Of a stretch of 64,000 nt of DNA, positions 1 to 11,212 are shown one piece after another. The stretch is from Phoebastria nigripes. Its lineage: Eukaryota; Chordata; Aves; Procellariiformes; Diomedeidae. The first letter of the stretch is position 1. Every line of letters starts with the position of its first letter. The notes beneath the pieces are model-generated. The model searched no databases. It saw nothing but the letters and a program-made list of their open reading frames with translations, and had not been told where the DNA came from. Where the stretch lies: assembly GCA_035582835.1 (NCBI GenBank), contig JAYKAV010001000.1:2114680-2178679 (forward strand), given 5' to 3'. The position numbers and the translations under genes are program-made.

Positions 1-800
1 CATTTCACATTTCTCAAAGCCTCATTCAAGCAAAGCACCATGCTCTTAATAAATGATCTTCCTTCTCAAAGTAAGGACAGTTTCACTCTGTTTTTCAACT
101 ATACTGAGCATTTTAGTCAGATGGATTAAGAGGATCTTGTGGCCAGAAACAAAAAAGGATGCAACTCTGATGAATGTTCAGGTCTAAGTTACAGCTACCA
201 AGTTCAAATTTGCACAGCAGTTAGGAGAACTCAGGCTAAAGATGAACTACTTCAGAGCCTCTTTGGGATGACAGCCATTCCAAAAGGTATGTGATGGATC
301 ACAGGGCCTTAACTCAGAAAGCAGAACTATGGGAGAAGCTATGCAATTCCACAGTGATAAATTATGACTGGACATTACCAGTGACTATTATCTTAACATC
401 AGGGTCATTACTGTGTAATTTTTGAGAGAAAGCAGACTAAAGGTAAAATTGGAGAATTGACAAAAATGCCACCTATGAAAGTCAGCATCTAGCATACATG
501 AAACCAAACCCTTTGAAGTGAAGTATTACTAGCCTTCCCCTCAAGTTGGATAGACTGGATTCCATGGCAATTCTTTAAAACTACTACGAGAAACAAAGGG
601 ACAGAATTATCTGTATGTGAGGAAAAACAACAAACCACACACTAGAACCTGAGACTTGTGGGGGAGTAGGATAAAAGGAAAATTAAAAAATGCATAGACC
701 TATCAAGACAAGGAGGTGAAGTCGTAAGCACTTCTGTAACAGCTCAAATTGAACTTCAGTAGCGATATTGGACTGGTGGAATTGAGCGTCAAAGAGCTGG
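1..800. other. unique AT-rich non-coding sequence
   Basis: No open frame of note, no recognised repeat and no low-complexity tract is visible here. The composition is that of ordinary vertebrate intergenic or intronic DNA. Confidence 0.6.
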
Positions 801-807
801 TCCAACC

Positions 808-862
808 AAGCTGAGTAGTAAAACTCCTATTGACGTCAATAGGGTAAGGGTTTCACTTCCAA
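808..862. repeat. ancient amniote interspersed-repeat scrap with palindromic CRE
   Basis: The stretch reads as a decayed copy of a dispersed motif that is very common in birds, turtles and crocodilians, in which an 'aaaactcccattgacttcaa' phrase is followed by 'tgggag' and a short tail. Here the centre has changed so that CCTATTGACGTCAATAGG (826-843) is a perfect 18-bp palindrome with a full CRE (TGACGTCA, 831-838) in the middle. The assignment to an old CR1/L3-like family is from memory of the motif and is an inference; the palindrome is directly seen. Confidence 0.45.
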
Positions 863-2250
863 TTTACGGATCTAGCAGATGCAACAGAACTTAAAGTCAG
901 AGACTATGAGGACCAAAGGGATAGAAAGAGAATTAATTGTGTTGTTTTTCCTGAAGTCTCTGATGTCTAAATTATCTGGTTCTGTCAATGTTTTTTTCAT
1001 TGCAAATCAGGTTTGACAAACATAACTGACATTCTTCACTGACTGCACAACAACCAGAGCAATAACAACTATGTTTGAAAGTCCAAATTGAGAAGAAGTC
1101 CTTTAATTAACAATTACATTCACATTCAGATTTCACTTTTAAGTTCTCCTGGAGGCCATGGATTAAGAAATATCATGCCCATTAAGCACACATTTTAGTT
1201 TTATTCCACAAAGTTGATTGAAATACATCCCCGACAGAGATAACTTTGCTTGAGCAAAGGTCCTCTTCTCCAGCGGCAAATGAACATAGGCAAAACAGGA
1301 CCAGGAAGGGAGTAACATTCCTGTTGCATAGCCACCAGAATAAACGCATAGAAAAACAGGCTCGTCCCGGGTCAGTGCCAAAAGCGTGTATTCAACTTTC
1401 TCTGGCTGAAAGCTGAAGCTGATGAATTAGACACACCCTTCAAAACAACAAAGATCAAGCTGCCTTCTCTGAAACTTACTGTAGGGAAATTTATTGTCCA
1501 TTTTAAGTCCAGTGGGACAAGTCAAAACCAATTTAGCAAGAGCTGTACTAGTAGTACTTTGTACTAGTCTGGGATGGGTATTTCAGCCTGAAAATATGGA
1601 GAGAAGTCATTTTATTCTATTTCACTGTTTCCGTTGATGGTCACAACACGGATTAAAAGTTCAACTGCACACCACGGAGTAGAAAAAAAAAAGATTCAAG
1701 ACGTCACAAGACCTACTGCCAGCACCTGACCAGCGGGAGACAGTTAGGCACAGAACAGAGGGGTAGTGACTCAGACCATGTGATGGCTTGCAAAAAAAAA
1801 CCCAACAAAAATAGACAACTAAAATATGTTTTAAACATTCAGGCATCAGATAATGATTCTAACTGACAAGTCACCACTAGGACATTTGGGAATTGCTAAA
1901 CTGAAATTCACTCAAATGTTCAGACAACATTTTTTCTCCTGAATAAAAAGTAGTCAAACTCACAGGTCTGTGCAACACCACCTCCCTTAAAGCTTCAATT
2001 CCTTTTGCCAACCCCAATAATTTGACGTATAAGTAATTTCCAAGCCTTGATACAGAATCACAGGTTTCTGTCTAGGTCTGGCATCTTTGTTTTGGCTGTT
2101 GGGTTGGGGGGAAAAATTTCTTACTATCTCCTTACCAAAAAAAGATTTGTACTAAAGATGCAGATACAAAGGACAATACGGTCTCTCTCTGCTAGCTAGG
2201 GTGTAACTCATACATGCTTAAACACTAAACCTAGGTTTCTCACACTCTCT
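863..2250. other. unique non-coding sequence, nothing recognised
   Basis: Short purine tracts (A-runs near 1683 and 1791) and a small self-complementary GTACTAG cluster near 1545-1568 are the only irregularities. No protein-like frame or repeat family is recognised. Confidence 0.55.
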
Positions 2251-2286
2251 GGAGCGAGTTTGCTGAAGGGAGGGAGTTTGCTGAAT
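2251..2286. repeat. 18-bp tandem duplication
   Basis: GAGTTTGCTGAA occurs at 2256-2267 and again at 2274-2285, an 18-bp offset with similar purine-rich linkers. It is two units of a short direct repeat, most simply a replication-slippage duplication. Confidence 0.7.
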
Positions 2287-2575
2287 TTTGCCAGATTATG
2301 ATTCCCTTTTCCAATTAGTTCCCCAACTGGCTGTACTTCATCAACAGCAACTGCCAGATTAAATGCCTTACTTGACCATCTTCACCCAATACACTTTGAT
2401 GTTCAGTTCTCAAGCTTCAAAATACCTTTTGGATGAAGATCAGACAGCACTAAACAGAATTACTAATTAATTAAGCGAAGTTAAATTTTAAACACTGTTT
2501 GTTGTGTTAGCCAAAAGCCTGAACAGAACAGTCTTTTTTTTCCCTTCCTCATCGGAGATCAAAGAAGATCATTTC

Positions 2576-2649
2576 TCCCTCCCCTCCCCTATCTTAAAAA
2601 AAAAAAGGGGGTGGGGGGGGGTGTGGAGGGCAGGGGACCCGGGGGGGGG
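2576..2649 (+). repeat. C-rich / A-tract / G-rich block (G-quadruplex motif)
   Basis: A CCCTCCCCTCCCC tract is followed by an 11-base A-run and then five G-runs: 2607-2611, 2613-2621, 2628-2630, 2633-2636 and 2641-2649. Four or more runs of at least three G with loops of 1-6 bases satisfy the classical G-quadruplex pattern on the plus strand, and the upstream C tract could pair with it. This is sequence-level evidence for structure-forming potential only. Confidence 0.75.
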
Positions 2650-3600
2650 AGTAGAATCTGCATAAGCTTTGGTCAGAATAGTTCAGGATGATACCTGTAG
2701 CAGCAAGATTTGTGTTTGATCAGTGGGTATATCAAAAGCCACATTAACAGAATGCAATCTGCTATAACTATCTGTATCATTTAACATGGGTAAGTACTTC
2801 TTAAGTGAAAACTGTCACTGTCATATGGACCACTTACCACTTTCTAACAGCATTATGTGTCCCTGAAGCTCTGAATGGGCCTGCAAAGTGTTGAATTCTG
2901 TTGCTGAACAGTGACAGATGGGGACACCAACTGATCATTTGTAACTTAAAGCAAAAGAAGAAAGACCTCTAAAGATGGCCAAACACTGATTTTGGTTAGT
3001 AACTGGTAACAACTTTGCTTTTTAAAAATCCCTTCTCAGTGTAAGTTGCAGATATGTGTTCACATAGGATTTTGTGTCTTAAATTTTCTTTGTCTCTTTG
3101 GATTTTTTTCCCCTGAGATTCACAAGGGAAGAAAAAGAAGAAAAAAACCCAGCCACTACATAATGCTTTATTCATATGAAGGCTGAGTAGGTAATGTTAT
3201 TAATAATGTAGACTTTGATATCAACTCGCTCCCATCTAACTTAGATGTTCAATGGGAAAATCGTGTTTCCACCACCTTTGCTATGATAACAGGGCCTCTA
3301 AAGGTATCTGAACTGTAAGATTCATTTCATCAGAATTGCTTCCCATGAGGAAGAATGTCGCTCTGACCCTCACAAAGCTAGCCTTTTATAGAGAGCAATG
3401 TTGTGGACCTGTACTGTAACATTATTTTGGCTGTGATGAATCAGTTGCATATCTGACAACTTTCAATCAATCATAGTTAATATACAGTGGCAGGTTCAGT
3501 GTTCCCATCCTCAGAGCCCTACATCTTACTCTGAGAGGTGGGGGAGAATGGAAATTGATCCACAACACAACTGAAAAGTAATATAGTGACTAATAGTCCA
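2650..3600. other. unique non-coding sequence
   Basis: No recognised repeat or coding frame. A purine-rich stretch lies at about 3121-3150. The sequence around 3170-3260 is AT-rich with TAAT-type cores but has no further distinguishing feature. Confidence 0.5.
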
Positions 3601-3601
3601 G

Positions 3602-3621
3602 CATATACGTGCGCGCGCACA
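3602..3621. repeat. alternating pyrimidine-purine tract (Z-DNA type)
   Basis: Twenty consecutive bases alternate strictly pyrimidine/purine and include the 12-bp palindrome GTGCGCGCGCAC (3609-3620), which carries four CpG steps in an otherwise CpG-poor neighbourhood. Alternating CG/CA steps are the classical Z-DNA-forming sequence. Confidence 0.7.
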
Positions 3622-4100
3622 GGCATACGTCTCTTTCCCTTTTCGTATTTATAAATGGCTGAGGAATTGTACTAAGGTGATACATCACATACTGCAAAAC
3701 ATGCAGAGAAATAAAATTCATCAAGGCTTGACCCCACCACCTTATTTAAAGTCTAGAGAGCACACAGGATCTCATCATAAGAAATGATTCCCAGAGCAAA
3801 TGCAGGTAACTGCTCACCATTGTTAATAACCATAGTACAGCCTAAAGACCACAATCAGAGGCGGAAGCCTGCTGTGCTATGTACCGCTCAAAATGCAGAA
3901 GAGGAGAGGGTTTGGAGCAGGCTTATGGGAGGAGCCAGCCCTTCCTATTGCTCTAGAGAGCTCATGTGTTTTGCAACTCAAGAGTCAGCTTCCCACTTGG
4001 AGCTAATCCTTTGGTGGAAAACCTTGCAATATCCTCTTAGACAGTGTCATTGTGATTTTTCATTCAAACGTAGCGTCTTGAAATCTGGGAGGCAATCACT
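3622..4100. other. unique non-coding sequence
   Basis: No recognised repeat or coding frame. An ATG-initiated open frame of 183 codons crosses this stretch (3784-4335), but its product resembles nothing known; see the rejected items. Confidence 0.45.
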
Positions 4101-4104
4101 ACTT

Positions 4105-4520
4105 GCTAGTGGGGCCTGGGCAGCCGCCCCTGCAGGGGCACAGGCGGCCTGGGACAGGGCAGGTGGGTGGATGCTCAGTGCAGCTCCCAGAGGGTCCTGC
4201 AGCAGGTACAGAGAGCAGTCTTTGTCTGAACACCGATTTGCCAAGAATATCCTTCCACACCTGGATGGCTCCACTCTCTGTAAAGGCTCATTAAATAACA
4301 AAACAAAAGAAAAGGTCTGTAGCACCACACTTTAGCTTCATGCCTCCAAATCCTTAAGAGGGACTATAACTCCCTCCTAAATAAATCTTCTGCACACAGA
4401 GTTCAGGGCTGCCTTGGCTCCCCTCGGTCACACCCCGCCGGCGCTGAGCCCTGCGCNCAGCCCCGGCTGCAAGGCACAGCAAAGCTCTCCACTCCTCCAG
4501 AGCCCTGTGAAAACTCCTCG
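4105..4520. other. GC-rich patch
   Basis: Two GC-rich, CpG-containing stretches (about 4110-4210 and 4400-4520) stand out from the AT-rich surroundings. The second contains an ambiguous base at 4457. Long chance open frames arise here on both strands because stop codons are AT-rich. It could be a short unmethylated island or a GC-rich exon of unknown identity. No splice-framed, recognisable protein was found. Confidence 0.4.
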
Positions 4521-5464
4521 GGTAGCAGCTCTTTTGCTTCTGGATATTTTGTTTTACAACTACTATTCCTTTCCTCTCTTTTTGTTACCTTTACAGTTTT
4601 AAATCTTTTTTGGTACAAAGTTGAGCACTTTGTATGACATATTTTACTGGTGAAAGGACCTGGATTGCTGGATCAGATTTACACAGCAAGAAAAACCTGA
4701 TTACTGGTATTTTTATTTTTTTGGTAGGCTGGGGGTTGGGACTTTCCATCTAACAAGAGCAGCTGGACTCCGAGCTCTTTCAAGAGCAGAAATGTTGCTC
4801 CAGGTTCATTTCCACAACCCCATAGTGCTGCATTTATTATTTGCTTTTACTCACAAACTAGTTGTGGTTACAAAAAAAAACCTCTTCCAAACAAATGACA
4901 TTTTATCTTTTTCTCCACAGGAGAATAAGGTTGACTGCTACTTGTGCTTTGAGGTTTGGATATGATTGAGATGAAACATCTGTTAAGAAAAAAGGTGTGG
5001 GGGGGACTTTTTTCTGCTAAAAATATCATGCCTTTTTTTTTTCCACCAAACTTGAAACATGTGATGAAATTCAACTTTTAAAATATAACCCTGGAGCTAC
5101 TTGAAACTATAAAAGTCTCCTCAGTATCTGAGGCAAGTCAGAATTTCCACTGTTCAAGCTGGGCTTTTATGAAGAGCAGACTTTAGAAAAAGCTGTAATC
5201 TGTCTAGGTAACAAAGGGCACTTGTTCTGCCTGGTGAGGTAAAACTTTGGGTTTCTGTAGCTACTGCAGCAGAAGTGGAGTTGAAGCACACAAAAGCACC
5301 CTGACTGATACACACTTTGAATTTGGAACAGCAACTGGCAAAAGCAATATGCTTTTCACTGAAATTGCCTCTGTAAGTCTGCACGTACATGCTTGTGTAT
5401 TTGTAAGGTTCAGCAGGATGACAGGTTGTTGTGTCTAAACTATCCAGCCCGAAGGTTCGGGCAC
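4521..5464. other. unique non-coding sequence
   Basis: AT-rich, with T/A-runs at about 4869-4878 and 5031-5043. No repeat family or coding exon recognised. Confidence 0.5.
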
Positions 5465-5512
5465 CTATCTAGCTTTACATCTATCTAGCTTTACATCTGT
5501 CTAGCCATCTAT
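5465..5512. repeat. 16-bp minisatellite, three units
   Basis: CTATCTAGCTTTACAT is repeated exactly at 5465-5480 and 5481-5496. A third, decayed unit (CTGTCTAGCCATCTAT) follows at 5497-5512. The two perfect units imply a recent slippage duplication, so the locus may be length-polymorphic. Confidence 0.85.
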
Positions 5513-7790
5513 ATAAAACGATGGCTCCTAAATTTGATCCCAGAAATGCAAGAACTATTTAATCCTGTCATAAACTGTATCCTCACATGAGACACTCTGG
5601 GATATGAAATCCCTACGGGCAGGAGAGAAGGGCCTTACAGGAGCATGCACATGGGATCTAAACAAAAGCCTATTGCAGAAAGCTGCCAAAAACCCAGCAA
5701 AGGGAGCACTCTGAAACTCAGTTGGCTGGCTGTGTCAAGGTCAAGTCAAACACAAGAAAACTGGCAACTTTAGGAATATTCGGGAGTTGCAGCAGGACAT
5801 ATTGCCTATTAAATGCAGTATTCAAGGTTTCTAAAAATGAATGTAATGTTTCATGTAAAGGCAAGGGATTTGAAACAAATATATTGTCTTCTGAAATAGC
5901 AAGGGCCAAAACTTCTTTCAATTACAAGAGCACAAAACTGGAATAATTCCATGAACACCAGCATGAGAGTATTATCTGGCCCCAAATCTTTGCCTGGAAA
6001 TATGCTCTAGTTTCACATGGGTAAAAAAAAGAGAGAGTCACAAGAGAGTCAGAGAAGAATGGCATTTTGACTCACTTTTCAAAAACATGTTTAATAAAAC
6101 CTCCACGAACTGTGGTCAAAGCTACAAGAAAAATAACTGGTAATAATCGTTGCTGGGAAATTAAAAGTAGAAAAGGACCTTTGTTCTTCGAGTAGGATAA
6201 ATGAAACCACTGGTATTCATCATGTTTCCAGAGAGATTGTTTTCAAACTCCTGACTTGTTCCCATATTTCATTCTTTGTTCTTGGTGGTGGATGTCCTGG
6301 GGCAAAGTTCAAGTACATTTTTATACTGCTGCACACGTACAGTAATGCAGCTTTATCTCTGTACCATACACACTAGATCAGCTGTCTCTCACAGGTACGC
6401 CCAAGTCCATCAGTTTGCCAAGGTATATCTGATGGTAGACCCTGCCTCCCAGATTAGTCACCACTGCAGAGGCAGGAGAGCAGGACATGCAGACGGACGT
6501 CAGGATGTGGAAGGCAAATGCAAGAGCCCTTCTCCCTTTGATGAGATCTCCCTTAGCTATGTACTTTTGCCCTTTGATTCCCTGCTTCCCACATGCACCC
6601 TGCTCATCTGCCTCTTACATGCTACAAGAGAAGCAGCTTGAGAGATTTGTAGACGTAGGTTTTCAACAGCTATATCTACAAGTGACTTTTTGCCTCCTAG
6701 CAAACTAGTTCACGACTACCCCAGAGCTGAGAGTAAATGAATATTCTTATTGTTAATTGATTCTTTTTTTAATGACCACTCAGAAAGAGCATTAGCTTTT
6801 CTGTGAAAGAAAAAAAAGTTGCCAGTCTAAGGTAGAAGGAAAGAGTATGGAAAACCAATATTGTTATAAATACCAAGCATGCATATAATATTAAAGCTTT
6901 CCATGTTTAAGGTGTTCAGAAGGATCAACTCTTTGCTTTTTTGTGGTGCTTGTTCACTTCCCTTCTCATTACCTTGGTTTTCTACTGAAATATTTTTTAT
7001 ACATTACACACAAGTAAATTAACATTTGGCTTTCTTCAGCCACCGTAAAGAATAGAGACCCCTTGTAAGTTTGGAAGGTTTTCTTGTGTACTATACTTTG
7101 AAACCCTCTCTCTGTCATATTGTAAGGGACAGACATGGATACAGGAAATCCCAGGCTCTGTTCTCAGCTTTGCTATTGTGTCCCTGAACCAAACATGCAA
7201 CTTGCTTGTGTTCAGGAATAACAACTTTCCAGCAATGTAGAACGATCTGAATACAGAGATCAATGCGAAACTATTACTTACAGCAGGTATGATCTTCCCA
7301 GTCTAATGCAGAGGATTAATAACCCCAAACAAAACTCTCAAACCGTAGACAAAACACATCATCTATCAAAAACTTAGTCAGCACTGGTAGGAGTTGGTGG
7401 GTTGTCAGCTAAAGAGAGCGATACCCTACATGCAGGGAACAAGCACGGCATGGGCAGCAGAGCACATACCCTCCGCACAGCAGTGGCTCAGTGTGAGGAG
7501 GAAAGCTCACCCTCCAAGGTGACATAACAGTCCACTTTTCACTGCCTTTCTGTGCTCCGCTTGCCAACATGGGTGGGAGCTGTTAGACACTGTAAAGGTC
7601 CATTTGGAAACACCTGGAGACCACTAACTCATTACACACAGGCCATGGACAACCATTGGATGGCAACAGTCTTTCATCACTACTGACCTGGCTGCACTTG
7701 AAACAGCAGCTCTAGAAGTAAAAGCTTCTGATCCAAATACCAACCCCCCTCAACTGGAACAGCTAATGTTAAGAAACACTTGTACAATTT
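5513..7790. other. unique non-coding sequence
   Basis: No recognised repeat, RNA gene or protein-like frame. An open frame of 121 codons at 6276-6641 (+) has no recognisable composition, motif or splice context and is treated as chance. Confidence 0.5.
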
Positions 7791-7796
7791 TATATT

Positions 7797-7826
7797 AAAA
7801 AAAAAAAAAATTTTTTTTCTTTTTTT
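7797..7826. repeat. poly(A)-poly(T) junction
   Basis: Fourteen A (7797-7810) are followed directly by eight T, one C and seven T. The junction is self-complementary and could fold into an A/T hairpin. It is simple low-complexity DNA. Confidence 0.8.
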
Positions 7827-9606
7827 AAAGTGCCTTATGCCATAAGATTTTCCTCCCACTCATGGCAAACAGCCTACCTACTTCTTATAATTTCCTGGAT
7901 CTGTGTATGACCACAGGAAAACTTCTGCTAATCCTACCAGTCTCATGTTCTTTGGTGACTTTTATTCTAACTGCCAAACTAAGCAGTTTTCTCTTGGCAC
8001 CCTCCACTGCTCCTTTTTTTTTTCCCCCTCATGTTCTTTGGTACTCCTTCCAATTCACAGTAACCAGCTTATCAGCTTCCAGCCTAGGCAGGGACTAGCC
8101 GCTTGTCAGATAACGTGGCTGGTGCCGGTGGGTCACCCTGAAGCTGAAGATATTTTTCAGAGTTGTTTCATGTCATATTGAGTAGCAGGAAAGGGTACAG
8201 CAGAAACCTCTTGACAGCTGAAAAAAATACAGCCAGTGAGCAAGTGATCACCAGTCTGAGGTGATCACGTAGCATATACTCAGGCATAGCAAATCTATGG
8301 TAAGTGCATAGGATTAGCAACAAGTCATTAAAACGCAGAGTTCCCATGTAACGTCCCAGAAGGCTGACCACAAGAGCACTTTTAAGGTAGAATTATTAGC
8401 ACTCTGTTTGCAGTGTCAGTGATGAATAGGTATTTGGTTTAAGAACANGACAGAGAAGGGACCTTCATTTTCTGCAAAGCACCAAGCCTGCATCAATAGT
8501 ACTAGGTAGGTAATAACAACGGTGCTGAGATAAAGCAACTTTGCCTGTGTGCAAGATGCAATTTATGTTTTTTTTATAAATACACTGGAATTTCATGTAC
8601 ATAATACATAGCAAATTATTTAAGCTTTAGAAAATAAATGAAATAACCATCATAACTGAAGGCATTAACTAGAAAGGAGCATGCAGTTTGAAATAACTGC
8701 CTTTTATTACCCATTCATAGCACAGCCTAGCACAATACATGAATTTATTACAGCTAAGAGATTATCAAAGTATGGTAAAAAGTGTCTCGCAGGCAAATAG
8801 AAGGTTAGCTAAAACTAGTTACAATGCTTGTTCAAGTTTTCCTTTGCTGACAAGTTTATAAACAATTTGGGCCCAAGTACCATACCTTGCCACCCTTCCT
8901 CTGAGCTGACAACCCAACAGATACTCTTCCAGTTACCAATTTTAGAAACAACTCCAGGAACTAAAGCCTTCACTGAATTTTTCCTGAACGTAGAGACAAA
9001 GGAGAGGGAATTATCTTGCAATGCATGAAAGCAGCCTTCCTGCAGAGTGCTGTGGGGAAGGCACGCTCCACCCCATGCCCTCCCCTGCAGCTGCAGCCCT
9101 AGCAAGCGGGAAGCACGGGCACCTGGGCAGCACTCAGCACTCGTGTGGAAGCCAACATGCTCTCTTCACTGGGCTGTCTGGGATGCGTATGGTGGGGGGA
9201 AGCATGTGCAGCTGTGTGGGGGTCCAGGATGGTTGGCAGCATTGGGCATAAGATCAGCAGCCTTAAATCACTAGTTCATTCTTTACTGTTGGTTCCTTTT
9301 TTGCTTATCAGTTCTTATTAAAGCCAAAAATAACAACACAGCTCTTTGTGGTGGAACTCTGTTAAACATGCCTCAGCTCCCACTTGACCACAGATTGCCT
9401 GGACGCTGGATGGAGGAAGAAGAGATGCAGGACTGACTGGACATACTAGTAACATCTTGAAAAACATATAATAATATTAAGAATATAATGAATTATTTTA
9501 CTGCTTTACTGAATACAGCATGCCTTACTTGAAGGTTTAGAAATTCCATAATGTATTGTAAATGTGTGAAAAGTGCTACAAGTAGCTCTTTTACAGATAT
9601 GACAGA
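7827..9606. other. unique non-coding sequence with a GC-rich patch
   Basis: Apart from the hairpin at 8244-8268, the notable part is about 9040-9240. This is GC-rich, with several G-runs (for example near 9190 and 9218) and an 18-base phrase (gcagctgcagccctagca, about 9087-9104) that recurs near 50918-50935. A low-quality base is present at 8448. No gene or repeat family recognised. Confidence 0.45.
8244..8268. repeat. perfect inverted repeat (hairpin)
   Basis: GTGATCACC (8244-8252), a 7-base loop (AGTCTGA) and the exact reverse complement GGTGATCAC (8260-8268) form a perfect 9-bp stem. Each arm is itself almost palindromic (GTGATCAC). No T-run or conserved flank suggests an RNA gene. Confidence 0.75.
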
Positions 9607-11104
9607 TTTTTTTTTTTTCAGCAACAACATGTGCTTTGAACTCTGCTGGAGGGCTCTCTAATATTTATGGGCAAGAAGATGACCTGAATAATTTTGTCCT
9701 TTCTGGTACCAGACAAGGGAACATCTTACATCTAGGGATTTGGATACATCTGGTTTGGGAAACATATCAAAAAATGGGTTTGTTGATTCAGGTCAAGCTC
9801 TGTCACTACTTTCAGCAGGACTTTGGATATCACGTTCAGATAAGGCACCAGGAAGGCTTGGATCTTCTCCAGTCTTCTGTTGAGAGAATAATATTCAAGA
9901 CATCACCCTCGGCTGACAAATGAAACAGGGAACAGATTGCTATCAGCATAAGAGGCAGCTCCTCTGACAGGTACGGGTCTAGATTGATCTCACAGAGATG
10001 CAAGGTTTCTGGTTGGTAGAAACACTTAAGACATACTTTTCAGGAGAACAGTGACATGAGAAGTCACGTTATCACATAACTAATTGAGGTGATAGGTTAG
10101 GTGTCTTCTGAGCTTAAGGACTTCACCTTGAACTCCAAAAGGCAGCTGAAGTAGACTGATAGCTATATCCTACTGGGCTCTAAAGAGCTTGTATTGAGAC
10201 AAGTAGGAAATTGCCTCTTTTCCACAGTCTGTGTCAGGGAAATTTTCCTGCTTCTGGTTCAGATGTCACAAGCAGGGAGAAAACAGGCTGCTCTGAAAAG
10301 CTTCTAAATGTTCAAGTGATAAGATGGAGGAACCCCAGTTCACTTCATAAAGACACTGAGCAGTCAAGATAAGAAAGCTCTCCTGGTCTACAGGCTTTAG
10401 CTGTGAAAATTTCCCAAAAGGTCTGGGGAAAGGAGGTGAAAAAAGTTCTGGAAAACAGAGCAAGTCTCTTGAATGAGTCATTAAAAAGCTTACTTATGCC
10501 TTGAAGAGCAGAGAGAGAACTTGGATGTCATTATTGAACACACTAATAGCAGGTATCTTTCTGAGCCATCTGCATGTCTCCATGATGGAAGAGTGACTTG
10601 CTGTTTGATGCTACATTCCATTCCTGCTTGCCATTTTAGCTTCTCCACTGAAACAAAATGAAAAATACCTCCCAACGTCTGTGCTAGTTTTTGTGACTTC
10701 CTCCAGAGCCACCTCCAGTCATTCAGTTCTTGTGACCTACTATTCTATTCTGTCTAGGGACAAGGAAGAGAAAATGCCAGCCAGCTCTTTCACCCTAGAC
10801 ATGAACAGTGACAAAACACATGCTTCCTGTGCAGAAGCTGCTGGACAAGAAAGTTCAAGCACGAGGAGTTTGTACACAGCCACAGCAGATTGCGCAAGCA
10901 CTCAAAGTTTGGCAAGTGGAAGTCTCTGAAATGCAGTGGGAAAGCACTGCTAAACTTGGAATGAAAGTTGCAAATGAATCTACTACAGAACCTATATCCA
11001 GCATGCCCAATTGTTGAGTTATTAATGAAAGAGGAAGAAGGGAAACAGAGTAAGAGTAATATAAGAAGAGACTGAGGTTTCCATTGGTGTCTCTTATCTA
11101 AGGA
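9607..11104. other. unidentified block with long open stretches; acceptor-like start
   Basis: A 12-base T-run at 9607-9618 followed by CAG looks like a splice acceptor. Beginning just after it, one plus-strand frame stays open to the stop after 9920 (about 100 codons, holding an internal ATG at 9636). The minus strand of 9.6-10.7 kb also has several 60-70 codon open stretches. I recognise no protein family, domain or transposase/reverse-transcriptase motif. It may be a decayed mobile element or pseudogene, an unknown exon, or chance. It is listed so that it can be searched, not as a gene call. Confidence 0.25.
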
Positions 11105-11212
11105 AATCACTGACCATGTAAGAGAAAATCCAAAAATTTCAATTTAGTGACTTGCCCAGCAGCAAAATCAAAGGCAGGTGCTGGATATAATAGACAATAC
11201 TGGTCAAACTGT
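11105..11212 (-). mobile_element. MIR-type SINE relic (antisense)
   Basis: TAGTGACTTGCCCAGCAGCA followed by an AAGGCAGGTGCTGG phrase matches the layout of the MIR/CORE-SINE core read in reverse orientation, where the family has a 'gtgacttgcccaaggtcaca' phrase and then a 'ggcagagctggga' phrase. The match is decayed and short, so the assignment is tentative. A better preserved copy in the opposite orientation lies 600 bp downstream. Confidence 0.45.

Noticed and set aside
3784..4335. 183-codon plus-strand open frame, the longest ATG frame in the window
   Set aside because: The second half runs through a GC-rich patch where stops are rare, the opposite strand is also open there, and the product has no domain, signal or family resemblance. 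Not called as a gene, but it is the first frame to test in a protein search.
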